Translations under genes and position numbers: made by a program | In this document: positions 47,229-58,720 of the stretch, one piece after another | Layout of the letters: each line of letters begins with the position of its first letter | How positions within the stretch are numbered: the first letter of the stretch is position 1 | The notes under the pieces: generated by a model | What the model was told of the DNA's origin: nothing | Seen by the model: only the letters and a program-made list of their open reading frames with translations | Databases searched by the model: none | Source: Symsagittifera roscoffensis | Taxonomy: Eukaryota > Xenacoelomorpha > Acoela > Convolutidae | Reading direction: 5' to 3' | Assembly: GCF_963678635.1 (NCBI RefSeq) | Contig: NC_087068.1 | Coordinates: forward strand, 6,665,907-6,729,906 | Length of the DNA stretch: 64,000 nucleotides

Positions 47229-47693
47229 TTACTTTTCAAAAGAAGCCTCTAGAAATCTGATTCCAGACTTAATCATGCAGTATTTTGAGTTTTGAAAATC
47301 TTTCAAAATATGAAGGAATAAAGAACTTGGCTGGGGAGTTTTTACAATTTTGGGTATCGGGTAGGGGATAAAGAGAGTCTTTGATATATGATCGTACGAC
47401 TTTTTGATTAATTTTAAATTTTCTAGAACCAAAAAGTTTTTCCTGGTCAAGTGTAATGCAGCTGTAAGGTTGAAGTTTTGATAGGCACTATGTGGATCAA
47501 AAGTAAGCTCTTTGGTTGAGTGAGTTTCCCTAAATAGACCTTTATTTAGTCGGAGAACTCTGTTTTGGACAACATAAACGTCCAAAAAATTGTGAAAAAA
47601 AAATATTGAGTCATTATTAATTTCATCGATTAAAAAATCGATTGAAATTCCAGTGTTTTTTAATGAACATTTTTCAAAAAATGGAAAAACCAA
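47229..47693 (-). CDS. 154-aa minus-strand ORF, weak retroelement-like
   Basis: Contains HNFLDVYVVQNRVLRLNKG and STKELTFDPHSAYQNFNLTA. The run F-L-D then variable then ...S...L...P-H-S is reminiscent of the segment following the catalytic core in Penelope-like reverse transcriptases, but no catalytic motif is visible. Its downstream half is also found, truncated, at the end of tandem copy B. Might be an unrelated hypothetical gene. Confidence 0.3.
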   Translation of the reverse strand: MVFPFFEKCSLKNTGISIDFLIDEINNDSIFFFHNFLDVYVVQNRVLRLNKGLFRETHSTKELTFDPHSAYQNFNLTAALHLTRKNFLVLENLKLIKKSYDHISKTLFIPYPIPKIVKTPQPSSLFLHILKDFQNSKYCMIKSGIRFLEASFEK

Positions 47694-50600
47694 ATATTAA
47701 ATCATTTTTCCTATTGGTCAATTCTGATTGGTTGAAATCGATTTTATTTGATTAGTTTTTTCTAAGCAACAGCAAAAAAATTAAATTCATTCTGATTTGA
47801 TTTTACGCTAAGAACAATTTTTACCCTCATAAATAATTACAAAAAAGTCATCAATCTTTTTCTCAAAAATTCAAAGTAAGTATCAATCCTGAATACGTAT
47901 TTAGGACATTTCAAATCTCCCATTTGATAGGTACAAAAAATTAATATTCTATTTTTTGGTTCTTTGTAAATTTCTCATTTTTTAGATGCCGTTGCTTGAT
48001 AAAAACGAGAAAGTTAAGTGTGGGGACTGTGTCAAATAGTACAGGCTAGCTGATAGAGCACGACATGAAAAAATATGCGCTAAAGGTGTTATTTTTTGTC
48101 TGGATTGTATTATTTCACTTACAATCAGCAAGAAAAGAATTATTACCTGGTCAAAAAGCAAGCTCAACCATTTTCCAAGCAATTAACAGTTTGCTTGTCC
48201 TAAGAGAAGGAGTTCCCGAGTTACTAATCTCTTCAACGAAATCGGAGAAAACAACATGGAGCGAAGCAACGGAAACCAAGTGATACGGTGACAGACTTGA
48301 ACAAGGTTGTGGAGGAGGAAGGGAAAGATGGAGAGAAACTCAAAGAGGAGTTGAGTGCTTGTCAACACTTCCTGGTGGATACTGCAACGGATGGAGAATG
48401 GGAGACATAAATTATTTAACTTTCAAAGGTCTAAGAAAATTTGAATGAAGTGTTCAATAAGCTGGATTCGGCTGCAAAACCAATATCGCTCTTGGATAGT
48501 TTCTTCGTAATGTCAAAGCGGGGGCATATCGGTTTTACTACGCACACGAAAACAATACTCTAATTGAAAAACCGCTTTTACTGTGCACAAAAGTCGATTT
48601 GATTATAAACGAGGAAAAAGTTGACAAAATTGATATCGGGGAGCAATGCGCTCAAAAACGTCAGAACGCAAAGTGGAGGATCAAGTTGATCACAAATGTC
48701 ACAATTTTCGCTCCACTACTAAAAAAACATTACAATGAGATGTCCAGACTCTGTAGTACCCGACCCTTAACTGAAAAACCATTCAGTAAACTGTCTTTTA
48801 TCGAATAAAGATAAACAACCATACAAAGATCATCTTTGTCTTCTTTTCCGTGCGTTAACAATGTTTTTGCATGGCCAAAGTAACCTCGATGCTCATACAT
48901 CTCAGCTGTTTACAGAGTTTAAATCAAAATCTGGATACGATCCGAAGAACATTTGCGGAGTTGCCATTGATGATTTATTTCTTGTCGATATACATTTATG
49001 TTTTTGACATTCAGGAAGGAAAATATGTTGGAGAATTAGCCAAGTGAAGTTTTGAAAAAATTACTAAAACCGTGAAATTATTAAGATTCATCAACCATAT
49101 CATTCACACGAATGATATTGATTCTTTTTTTAAGTATTTTTGATGTCCCAGCTATGACTGGTTCTTTAAAATATCAGACGTATTCAACAACGACGAGTTC
49201 AACATATTTATCACAAAAACGCGTACACGTTACGGCAAACAATATTCGATAATCTGAACGGATTCAACAATCCCTACACTGAAGATAGATCAGAAATTAT
49301 TCAGTAATGTAGCAAATTTTGGCTTCGAATCAATTTGCCTTCCCACAAAAAAATAGAAAGCAACCGAAACAACTACTTGGATTTGAAAACATGTCCCTAC
49401 GTTCATCTAAACATCTTCAAATCTGCAAGGTGATTCAGTTTTCTTGTGTCAAAAAGATTCAGAACTCCTAAGAATTGCTTTTGCTTCCAGCTTGGAGTTC
49501 TCGCTGAAAAATGCAAACAACAAACGGAAACCAAAATCCAAGAAATCGATAACAATGTCTAATATCGAGTCAAAAAGATCTTTTATAAACTCAATGCTAG
49601 ATCTTTCACCAAAAGATTAGAAGTTTTCGAGTTTGAAGATGAATGTCTTGAGGATGGCGAGGAAGATAATAAGTCTACACAATTCTTGAGAATTCAAAAA
49701 AATCAGCTGATTGATTTGAAACAGCATTTAGAGCGCTATGTATATATTGTGCCATGTTTTGGATTCAAAAAAATGGGAGGTACGATCTGAAGTTTATCAA
49801 ATCTTATTTATTTCCATAACTTATTTGAGATAAAGAAGTCGAGCCAGCAAACATTAAGAAGGCGAGAGTTTTCATTTCCTTCAATTTCAGAGAGACGTAC
49901 AGTTTCTCGTTTTAATAAAGTTTCTGGGCGGAGCAAAAAATTTGGTGAAACAAAAGTAATTTTCCCCTACGAACTGTGTGACAGTCCAGACAAGCTTGAC
50001 TGTACAAAATTACGACCATACGATTGCTTTTTCAGCAAACTGAGAAACAATAATCCTGTAGAAAAAGTTTTTAATGGTGTGCTAAAAAAGCTACGTATTC
50101 AATCAGTTGCACCAAAAAAATTCAACAATAATTCGTTTTTAAAGTTAATCTGGGAACACCACAAGATGACTACTCTCAAAGACTTCATACGATGATATAA
50201 CAGCAACAATGTTGTTCCTACTCTTGAAGCCATGCAAAAAAAATGTAGTTCTACCATATTAAAGCATTGACATGTTGAAACTGGGTTGCAAGTTTCCTAA
50301 TTGGGCAAATATTTGCTCAGATAAGTCGACAAATCACAAGTTCTACTAACCGTTTTTCGAATAAGGACTTGTGTGAGAAAATCAGAGAACGTGACTGGTG
50401 GTCCATCAATATTTTTTTCTCGAAAAGCAGTTGTCTGCCAAGCTTATATTCGTAAATTGTCAACTGTTTGGGAAACAATAGTTGGAATTGATGCTTGCCA
50501 GTCATATACTTTTTCAATATGTCAGGATGTTCCGACCGGACTTTACACAAAAGTGAACGATTCAGGGCTAGAAAGAACAGAACAAGAAATTTCAAAAACA

Positions 50601-51329
50601 TGGTTATGTCTTTCTATCAAGAATTGAGACTAGTAAAATTGAGAGTTTTTACACAACCGTAAAGCAGAAAATAATTGATGGTTTCCATGTTGATGGCTAC
50701 TACGATCACTGTAAAACAGTGTTTGTATCTATGGGTTGCTACTTTCACTTCTGCTACTGCCAAGAAACCCGTTCATTTTTGTGGGATACAGATATTGAAA
50801 TGGGAAACAAGAAGCGAAAAATGGATGAGTTGAGACGAGAATATATTAAAGAAAAGGGTTTCAATATTCAGTAAAAAGGTTTCAATATTCAGTGTCAGTG
50901 GTGGGGGCAAATTAAAACAGATTCTTCAGTCAAGTATCAGGTCAAGACAACTTTCCCTTACAAAAGACCTCTGTCTACTGTTATTTTTTTCTCATTGAAA
51001 AGAGAAAGAACGGATCTCTTTTTGACTATGTCCAATGTGATTTAAAAGTTCCCGACGAGTTGAAATCCAAATTTTCAACTTTTCCTTCAATAATTTAAAT
51101 ATTGTCGTCTGCCGAAACGTTTTTGGGGAATACAAGATAAGTAAATGCCGAGGAAAATGATTTGTCGAAAAACCCACAACGACGTTAGGACACGGCACAA
51201 TCATCACTACCCTTTTTAATTTCTATCTAAGCATTGGATTTCAATCTGCAAAAAATTATCGGTTTGTTGAGTACACACTTAGGAAATATTTCGACAATTT
51301 TGTTCAATCTGTTGTTGATGCTCGACGAG

Positions 51330-51830
51330 AAGGAGGCGAGAATTCTCATTCTGGAGTTGTGGCTAAAACCCTGAAGCTTCTCAGTAACTACTCGTTCGGT
51401 TATCAAAGTGTGGACAGATCTAGACACACGAAACCCAAATACAACGGCAATGAAAAGACACACAAAGCAATAAATGAAAAAAAATTAGGCTATTGAATGT
51501 TGTGAAAAAAAAACTTAAAAGAAGTAGAACTATTGAAGTCAACAATTGAACATAGAGAACCAATAACTGTATGCTTTTTCATTCTTCAATATGCCAAACC
51601 TAGAATGTTGGAGTTTTTCTACAATTTTTTTCACAAGTACTGCAATGAGAACAAATTTGAGAAATTAGAGATGAGTACGGACTCTTTGTATCTATTATCA
51701 GCCGAGAAGTTGAAGGATTTTATATTACCTGACAAGAAAACTCAGTGGACACAAATTCGGCAAAAAGACTGTAGAAACGAACTTAAAGCTGACGCCAAGT
51801 AGAATTTGTTCCCAAATACATGCTGCGCTG
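51330..51830 (+). pseudogene. Polymerase palm region, first copy
   Basis: Contains DARREGGENSHSGVVAKT, RSRHTKPKYNGNEKTHKAIN, FFILQYAKPRMLEF and EMSTDSLYLL. It continues with LKADAK, a stop, and a Cys-containing remnant with KREPGLIKEGIRCTKM around 51800-51900. Collinear with 52170-52690. Confidence 0.7.
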
Positions 51831-52169
51831 GTCATTAAAAGCTTGATAAACGAGAGCCTGGATTAATCAAAGAAGGTATTCGCTGTACTAAAATGTTGGG
51901 CCTGTGCAGCAAGACGTATTACTGCTCTGACAAATTCAAATTTAGTAGCAAAAGACTTAGGAAAAGATGCTGGGGATGAACCAAAACTAGAAAAAAAATT
52001 CAATTGAGAATGGAATGCTCAAACATCCTTAAAAAATGCTGAAATCTACCTTCAAGCTGAAAACTCCAATTTGTTTTTTAGAACTTGTTTTTTAGAACTT
52101 GTTTTTTAATGCACTGAAACGTGCCTTTTTCTTCATAATTCTGCTAGGCATTGCTCTGATAAGTCCGCC

Positions 52170-52700
52170 CACTCAATGGTTGATACTAGAAGAGAAGGAG
52201 ATGAAACCATTTATCAGCAATTGCAGCAGAATTTAAGGAAGTTTAGGTAATCTTTCGTTTTTTATCAAATGAAGGATAGATCTGGACACACGATTATGAC
52301 ATTTTTGAAAAACGAAAAGACACACAAAGTTTTCAACGAATACGTACTCAATTTACTAAAAACAGTTTAGAAAGATTTGTACGAGGTGGAGCTACTAAAA
52401 TTTACAATTAAACACAGTAAACACATTATTGTTGAAATTTTCATACTACAGTATGCAAAACTGAAAATGCTGGAGCTCTATGATAACTTTTTTGACAAAA
52501 TCTGTGAGAAAAAAAGTTTCAAGAAACTGAAGATGGCAACAGATTCGCTTCAATTAGTTCTTGCTGAAAAAAAATTTACGATTACCATTTGGGAAGATAC
52601 GAGAGCCATTTGGGAAAAACTTGAGAAAAATTACTGCAGATACTCTTTCGGGGCAGATGCAAAATTATCAATCCATAAAAAAGCAATAAACGAGAACACT
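52170..52700 (+). pseudogene. Polymerase palm region, second diverged copy
   Basis: Repeats the same order: TRREGDETIYQQ, DRSGHTIMTFLKNEKTHKVF, DLYEVELLKFTIKHSKHIIV, IFILQYAKLKMLELYDNFFD and KMATDSLQLV. It differs from the first copy at many residues, so it is an old duplication or a second inserted element. The first motif C Asp is again missing (Ala). Confidence 0.7.
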
Positions 52701-52720
52701 TGAAAGAAGCGTTTAGGTGT

Positions 52721-53513
52721 ACCGAGATGCTATGTTCGAGTGGTACGACACTTAGCTGCTATATTTTACTTTTTAGAAAGTTGCGGTAAACTGAATTAAC
52801 GATGAAGCCATTTGTATAGTTCCTTCTACTTTACTTTTTATGATGTTTCAGTGGAATTCAGCATAATTACAACTTGTAGCAACAGTTTTTTCAACGCTCC
52901 ACAAAATACTTCAGTCAGAATCACTTCAAATCTCACCATAGTTTTCAATCTTATTTCAAATGAAGGAAAAACTTGTTTGCTCTGTAAAAATTCATTTATT
53001 GATTCACCATGAACCTAAAAAGAAAAAAATAAGTACATTCTAAAAATTTTTAATCATAATGTTCACACTGAAACCTTACCATTTCACTTCTCTATCTTAA
53101 TTTATTGGAGTCTACACCTGATGTTAATACATAACTGGAGCCACCGGAAATCTATAAATTACCTTATAACATGAGTTTGCATATGCACCACCCTCACTCA
53201 CTCTCAACATCTTCTACTCAAACCACAATAACCTCATTTAAAACCATAACACGTGGATATTCATGCCTTCATTAAAGCTCTATTTATTGGAAAAATTCAG
53301 ACGGAATTTTTTTTGCCACAATGCCGAATTTAAAAGTCAACGATGGTCTCAAAAAACAAGCACCCGAAGCATATATTTTCCGTTATTTTCTTTTAACAAC
53401 ATTATAAACAACATTATAGCATTACAGTTTGCACCTAAAAAATTTAGGAGACCAATGGGCTGATTGTTTTAGGACTGGTTAATGAGCTGACAAAACTTCT
53501 CAACTAAATGCAA
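52721..53513. other. AT-rich DNA, no gene seen
   Basis: Short frames only (52812-53012 and 53263-53463), no domain. Confidence 0.35.
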
Positions 53514-54042
53514 ACAAGACTGCTCATATCAGGGTGAAGCCCTGAATGTTCCGACTGCCTTTTAAGGTTCATGGAGCAGTAATAACCTTAAAAAAGGAAA
53601 TGAAAAAAAAACCAAATGAAAAATTTTTTTTTCTAAAATTTGAATTTTTTAAATTAAAATTATCACCCCACACGCCATACAAAGTACAACAGGATAGATT
53701 TAGTTCCTTGTAACAAATCAATTATGGCAAATAAGCTTCTTTCAACCAATTTGGAACGATTTCTAAGACGGATTAACTCTCCGCTTACGCGTTCATAGCG
53801 CGAAATATATCGCGCGTTAATTGTCCCAAATTGGCCAAAATGGTAATCTTTAAACCCCCATAACTTTGCGAAAAATGATCACAGGTGAAATATCTTTTCA
53901 AATTTGAGCTCAAGACAACAATACCTTTCGAATGATATAAAAAAAATTCCGTCAAAAATGGCTAGTTAAAAAGTCGAAATTTGTCTGAAGAAAAAAACCC
54001 ACCCCGAGCACAAATATTCCGTTGCTTTCGTATCGAAAGTCG
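53514..54042 (+). repeat. Dispersed repeat family R1, copy 4 (most complete)
   Basis: Starts CAAGACTGCTCATATCAGGG and ends CCCCGAGCACAAATATTCCG, TTTCGTATCGAAAGTCGG. It contains the GC-richer TAACTCTCCGCTTACGCG and ATCGCGCGTTAATTGTCCC blocks. Collinear with copy 3 in inverse orientation. Confidence 0.75.
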
Positions 54043-54828
54043 GAGCAATAATGCTAAAAACAAATGGTTAGTTTTTTAAGACGAATACAAAAACCTGGTC
54101 GAAAACAATATTTGTGTATCATAGTAGTGAGATCTGCGTTATAATTTACAGGCTGTGTAAAACTCACCAGTTTTTGGAGTTCGTAAAAGAATCTGGAACT
54201 TTCTCCGCATAATGGCCTTATGAAGAGAACATTCAGGATTGTCATTTGAATTCCAACAAGCAATCAATGAATTCCAGTTCAGTAATACGCAGAAAGCAAA
54301 GCAAAGCTTCGTTATAATACTCACTTTGTTTTTGATTTCGATCAGATTATTGTAGTAGTCTTAAAGAACTAAAATGCGTTCTGTTTAGGAACAATCGATC
54401 TCATTACGAGGCCAAACTGTGCACTGGATAGGGGCAAAATTTTGAGTCTGTAGGTTCCTAGATTACAGAGACAAGTCTTGAAACATGTTCCGAAATCTAT
54501 GTCGACTCCAATTACAAAATATCCGTGGATTCCGCTTAAAAATACCTGTAATGTAAAATATTTCGCCACACTATTTTGTTCCGGATTCCGCAAACGTAAA
54601 GGGATTCAGCAGTAAAAACTTTGTGGATTCCGCTTACAATTATTTATTAAGGGTTCATGGATTCCACAAACTTTCCCGGATTCGACAAATTTTGCTGCGG
54701 ATTCCACATAATTGAATGTTTTTGGCGCAATTTTGAGCAATACAGTGTTCGTGAAAATCAAAACAGTAAAAAAGATAAAAGAGAAGTAGCAATGTTGCGG
54801 ATTTCGCGACAAATCTTAATTTGTCCTG
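54043..54828. other. Repetitive DNA with GATTCCGCTTAAAA-type motifs
   Basis: Several scattered copies of GGATTCCGCTTA, GGATTCCACAAA and CATTACGAGGCCAAA occur, the same words that form the foldback which follows. No coding sequence is recognised. Confidence 0.45.
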
Positions 54829-54952
54829 TTGCGGAGTCCGCTTAAAAATCACAAAATGCACAGTTTTTCCTAGTAATGTCCATTTGAGAAAATCAAAATG
54901 CGCATTACGAGGCCAAATTGTGCATTTTGGGAATTGTAAGCGGATTCCGCAA
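54829..54952. repeat. Foldback with ~50-bp arms
   Basis: Left arm TTGCGGAGTCCGCTTA...CTAGTAATG pairs with right arm CATTACGAG...TAAGCGGATTCCGCAA with about ten mismatches. The family has a half copy at 11990-12180. Confidence 0.75.
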
Positions 54953-55142
54953 CAAGGACGCTCCCTTTGTTCTGTCATTTTCTTTGATCGTTTCGACAAC
55001 ATTTTAAGATTTTTTAAGACTTGTCTCTGGACGCCTATTCAGTTCACAGTTTCGCCTCGTAATGCGGCATGAAGTTTTTCAGCTTGAAATTTTGTCGCTT
55101 TTTTGTTTTAGATTGGAAAATCAAGCCTTTGATTAATAGTGC

Positions 55143-55513
55143 ACAGGAGCAGATTTAGGATTTTCTCGAAGGTGGACTTTAAAAAATGTTTTCAAAAATT
55201 TGGTCAAATATTTTTTGACGTCAATCAAATTGATATTCCAAGCTCTCCCAAAGCACAAAAAAGACTCTGTTTGCCTAAATTTTTTAAACTGCGCGAAAAT
55301 TATCGAAAAAACAGGATAAAGAAGCGTTTTTAGACACCTTTTGGACAATTTTCACCAAAAATCATTTTTTCCTTGAAATTTAGTTTGTCAGCCAAACAAA
55401 TATAGAGGTTTTAAATAGTGCCAACGGGGGAACCCTTTGGGTAGTCAGGGGGTCGAATCCCTGAGTGAGGAAGTGACAAGGGGTGCGGTAAATCCCCCCC
55501 CCCCCCCCCCCCC
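55143..55513 (+). repeat. Dispersed repeat family R2, copy with 20-C run
   Basis: Begins GAGCAGATTTAGGATTTTCTCG, has GATATTCCAAGCTCTCCCAAA, then GGGGGAACCCTTTGGGTAG and GGGGTCGAATCCCTGAG, ending in a run of 20 C (55494-55513). Confidence 0.65.
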
Positions 55514-55822
55514 ACGTTAAATCCGGTACTGCATAATGTGTTATTTTTTTAAAATTTTTTTAAAAGTTTTCTTGTTCGCAAATTTTCAAAAAAATCATTT
55601 ATAGCATGAAAGTACATAAAACTTATCAACTTTTGATTTTTGAGGCCATGATGATCTTTTATCAAGTTCATAATTTCTCAAGATCATTTCTCTTTTATCA
55701 AGATCGTAATTTTTCTTAAGTTCATGTATCGTCGGCCTGCAGTTCCTGTAGTGCAATTCGACCTGAAGCCTCATCAGCTTGATGCCCCTTATTGCCAAGT
55801 CAAAGGACTGATTTCAAACTAC

Positions 55823-56297
55823 TTATTCAATACGGTATTTCAATTTCTTTTGCTCTAATCCTAGGTTATCAATATGATATTTAAAATATCTTTTCAATAT
55901 CAGCACAAGTTGGCAATAGTTTGCAGATGAGATAAAAAGACCGTCATCATTTTTAAAAAGAAGATCATTTTCATGCCCTAGCAAGGCGAGTACTCCGCTG
56001 TTCCTCCGATACGTAGAGCACGAACTGCTTGACAGACAGGACTTAAGAATGATAAACTTCCAGAATGCTGAATCGCTCTCAATTAAGTGGTTCATATCTT
56101 AGGTTTTTCTTTCCTTGCAGTAAAAAAAGATACTTACCAAATAGAATTCCCACAGAAATTTATAGAGCAGAAAATGAAGATGAAGTTTTGGGTCTGCAAA
56201 TAACTTATCCTCTTCGCCATGTACGGAAATCCTTTCCCCAGAAAACAGCATAAAGGGAGTTGTGGGTGTTGTTGAATTGGTTGGAGCAAACGTATTT
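55823..56297 (-). CDS. Possible two-exon gene fragment on the minus strand
   Basis: A well-shaped exon, 56297-56138, lies between TTTTTTAG and GTAAGT (read on the minus strand) and encodes RISVHGEEDKLFADPKLHLH then FLLYKFLWEFYL. A 60-nt intron ending AATTGAG would join it in frame to 56077-55823, which encodes SDSAFWKFIILKSC and ALLGHENDLLFKNDDGLFIS before a stop. No family is recognised. The acceptor is poor. Downstream, 55798-55595 has a charged, coiled-coil-like frame that might belong as well. It could be a real small gene or chance. Confidence 0.3.
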
Positions 56298-56983
56298 CTA
56301 AAAAACATATTTTGTTTCCCATTCTGACTATTGAAATATATTAAAGAGAGTTTGTTCCTTCAATTGCCTAGTCTAAACTTTGATGGGAACAAGACATTAC
56401 AAATATGGAAACTCCAACAATAGACGTTCAAAATGATTGCCCACTAAAAAAACAATAACTGCTTTCCGAAATTGATTCAAGACAAAAAATGCAAGTCTCA
56501 TTTATTTTCACATCAATATTTAGCATTATAGGATATTTTTAGCAAAAGCAGTTATTGTAATTGCAAACAGTTATCAGGAAAAAGGCTAAAAGTTAAATAA
56601 AATACAATCTTCTCCGTAAAAATGTACCATAGGTTGTCACAGTGTAATCGTATTTAAATAATCATAAGGAATTCTTATTAGATTTCACTTTGAAGTCAAA
56701 AGTTTTTCTAATCTTAAGTGTAACTTATCTTTTAAAAAATAGTTTTTCAATTTGTTTACCTTTTCATCTTCCAGCAAGGAATTGCTTTTTGTTCTTTGGC
56801 TTAAGTCAATTTCATTATTTTCATATTCAATTTCCTATCAAATCGGCTTTTTTTTGTTTTCTGAAAAAGACAGTTTTTTGCAATCAAGAAACATGGAAAG
56901 TGTTTAAAGGATGTACTTGAGCTCCAGATCGGACAATGAATCAAATTTCGCATCACTGCAGCATGTTTAGCACTAACTGCTTT
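56298..56983. other. AT-rich DNA between the possible minus gene and the LINE
   Basis: No feature supported. A 76-codon plus frame at 56690-56920 is Phe-rich and looks like chance. Confidence 0.3.
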
Positions 56984-58720
56984 TCAATTGATATGGTTAA
57001 GTTTGATGATAAAGCACTTAGGAGAACTGCTGAGCAGTGTAGTTGACTCATGGCACGTATTTTTTAAAATGAAAAAATCATGTTCTGCTTTTGAGTGATT
57101 TTTTATTGTTTGTAATGTTTTCATTTTACAATTTTCTGGAATGTTAAGAACTGGTCCAGAATCACTCCATGATACCAAACTTCGATTTTCTCTCAATGAA
57201 AAATTCATCGAACAAAATTTTTCTTCCTTCGACCCTTTTCCTCTGTTAAGTTCTCTTTTCGTGGCATTGTGTTTATGAGAATAGGATTGGAAAAAATTGT
57301 GATGTTTTATGCAGTATTCTTCCAAATTTTGCAGCGCCAGGTCATGGTGTTCACAGAAGAGTTATAAGTCTTTGACATGTTGCACTATTTTTCAAAAGTC
57401 GAGTAAATGCTTATTTAGATTGTTAATGTAAAGGCTAAAAGTGAGCGGTACGAGTACAGTTCCATGTGGAACCCCATGATGAAAAAAAAACAAATTGATT
57501 CAATATTGTTGACAGTTGCTTTCTGTTGACGATAGCTTATGAATTATTTTACCATATAATTGCACTTTCGGAATAATCTTATTTATTATACCCAACTTGT
57601 AATTTTCACAAGCTTTTTTAAAAATTTATGTGCATTATTAGATTGCGTCTGTTGTTCAATAGGAAATTTTAAACCCGAATTTAGTGTTGCAAATGAGATT
57701 GTTGTTCATTAAGAGTGTTATTTGGAGATAGTTAGCTGAAAGTGGTCATTTAATTGATTGAATAATTGTTTCTCGAAGACCTTCGATTGCGTTCCAGTTT
57801 TTGAAATTGGACCGTAGTCATCTGGATCTTCTGGATCGTATTTTTTTTTAAAGTTGGTGTAACCACCGCTTCTTTGAAAGACTCTGTGTGTTGCCTTCTT
57901 CAGGATTTTAATAAGAAGGAACGTCAGATCTATGAGATTTATTTTTGCATCCAATTTTCAGAGCTCATGATGGAAAATCAGATGAGCCAGGCAATTTTTG
58001 ACATTAGGATTTAGTTACTCTTTTTTACTTTCAATATTTGTGAAGAACTTGACTGAAAATTTGTTTTTGATTGATAAAGTAAAGGTTTTCTCTCAGATTT
58101 CTTGGATTTTTTTCATTTTTTAAACGAAATATCATACTGAAGTAAAATTAATTCTGAAGAGGTTTGCCACTCTAAAATTCTTTGTATGTGATTTTCGAAA
58201 AAAAAAATCTATTAGAAGCTAATTTTTTTTTGATAATTTCTTTGATTTTTTGTGTCCTTGATATGTTTGCATTTTTTTCATCGAGAACAACTGTGAAACA
58301 CGTTGATCGCCCGTGTAATTTATTCTCTATTTATCATTTCGGACGTATATGCTTTTAAGCTTTCCATATATTTTTATTGCTCTGCAACAATTTAGCTTTA
58401 AACCCTGCACATGTCATCTGGAGTGATTTGATCATAAAAGTTGCCCCAGTTTTTTCTGCTAAGAATGATTTGACTTTCTCAATTAAGTATTTAGTTTTAT
58501 CGTAATTTGTGCATTTACGGGGACTATTTTCCGGCTAAATGGTCTGTTATAATTGAAGAAATCTGCTAGATTGATCTTTTATACTGTAATCAGTGATTAT
58601 GTAGTCTATCAGAATTCTTGAATGTGCTGATGTTGTTTCACAGGTCATTTCGAGGTTATACGGGAATAAAACATTATCTGCGTTTGATATTCCAAAGTTT
58701 ATCTCCTAAGAGGATAATTC
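56984..58720 (-). mobile_element. Decayed non-LTR retrotransposon (LINE), copy 1
   Basis: On the minus strand, 57954-57718 encodes DPEDPDDYGPISKTGTQSKV followed by FEKQLFNQLNDHF, the classic LINE reverse transcriptase segment around 'YRPIS'. Further downstream at about 57482-57415 is HHGVPHGTVLVPLTFSLYIN, the RT motif before the catalytic box. The catalytic Tyr-x-Asp-Asp itself is not seen. The upstream half (58270-58700) matches copy 2 and would be the endonuclease-to-RT region. The 3' limit is uncertain. Confidence 0.75.

Larger units (their letters stand above)
44893..47395 (+). repeat. Large tandem unit, copy C
   Basis: Aligns with 42457-44892 at a constant offset of about 2435 plus small indels. 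Beyond TATGATCG at 47395 it continues into sequence absent from copy B, so this copy may be closest to the original context. Confidence 0.85.
47986..52720 (+). pseudogene. Decayed protein-primed family B DNA polymerase
   Basis: Fragments in several plus frames follow the order of a large Maverick/Polinton- or adintovirus-type polymerase: an N-terminal Cys/His-rich finger (47986-48110), a charged segment (about 48280-48410), an exonuclease-region remnant (about 49000-49900), motif A-like GIDACQSYTFSI (about 50483-50520), a Cys-rich insert CHFC-type with GCYFHFCYC (about 50700-50800) followed by MDELRREYIKEKG, motif B-like KLLSNYSFGYQ (about 51375-51410) and motif C-like EMSTDSLYLL (about 51668-51700). 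More than a dozen stops and shifts make it non-functional. Motif C normally reads Asp-Thr-Asp; here the first Asp is Ser. A second copy of the last part follows. Confidence 0.75.

Noticed and set aside
47982-48368. Minus-strand ORFs at 47982-48182 and 48183-48368
   Set aside because: They are antisense to the N-terminal finger and charged segment of the decayed polymerase.
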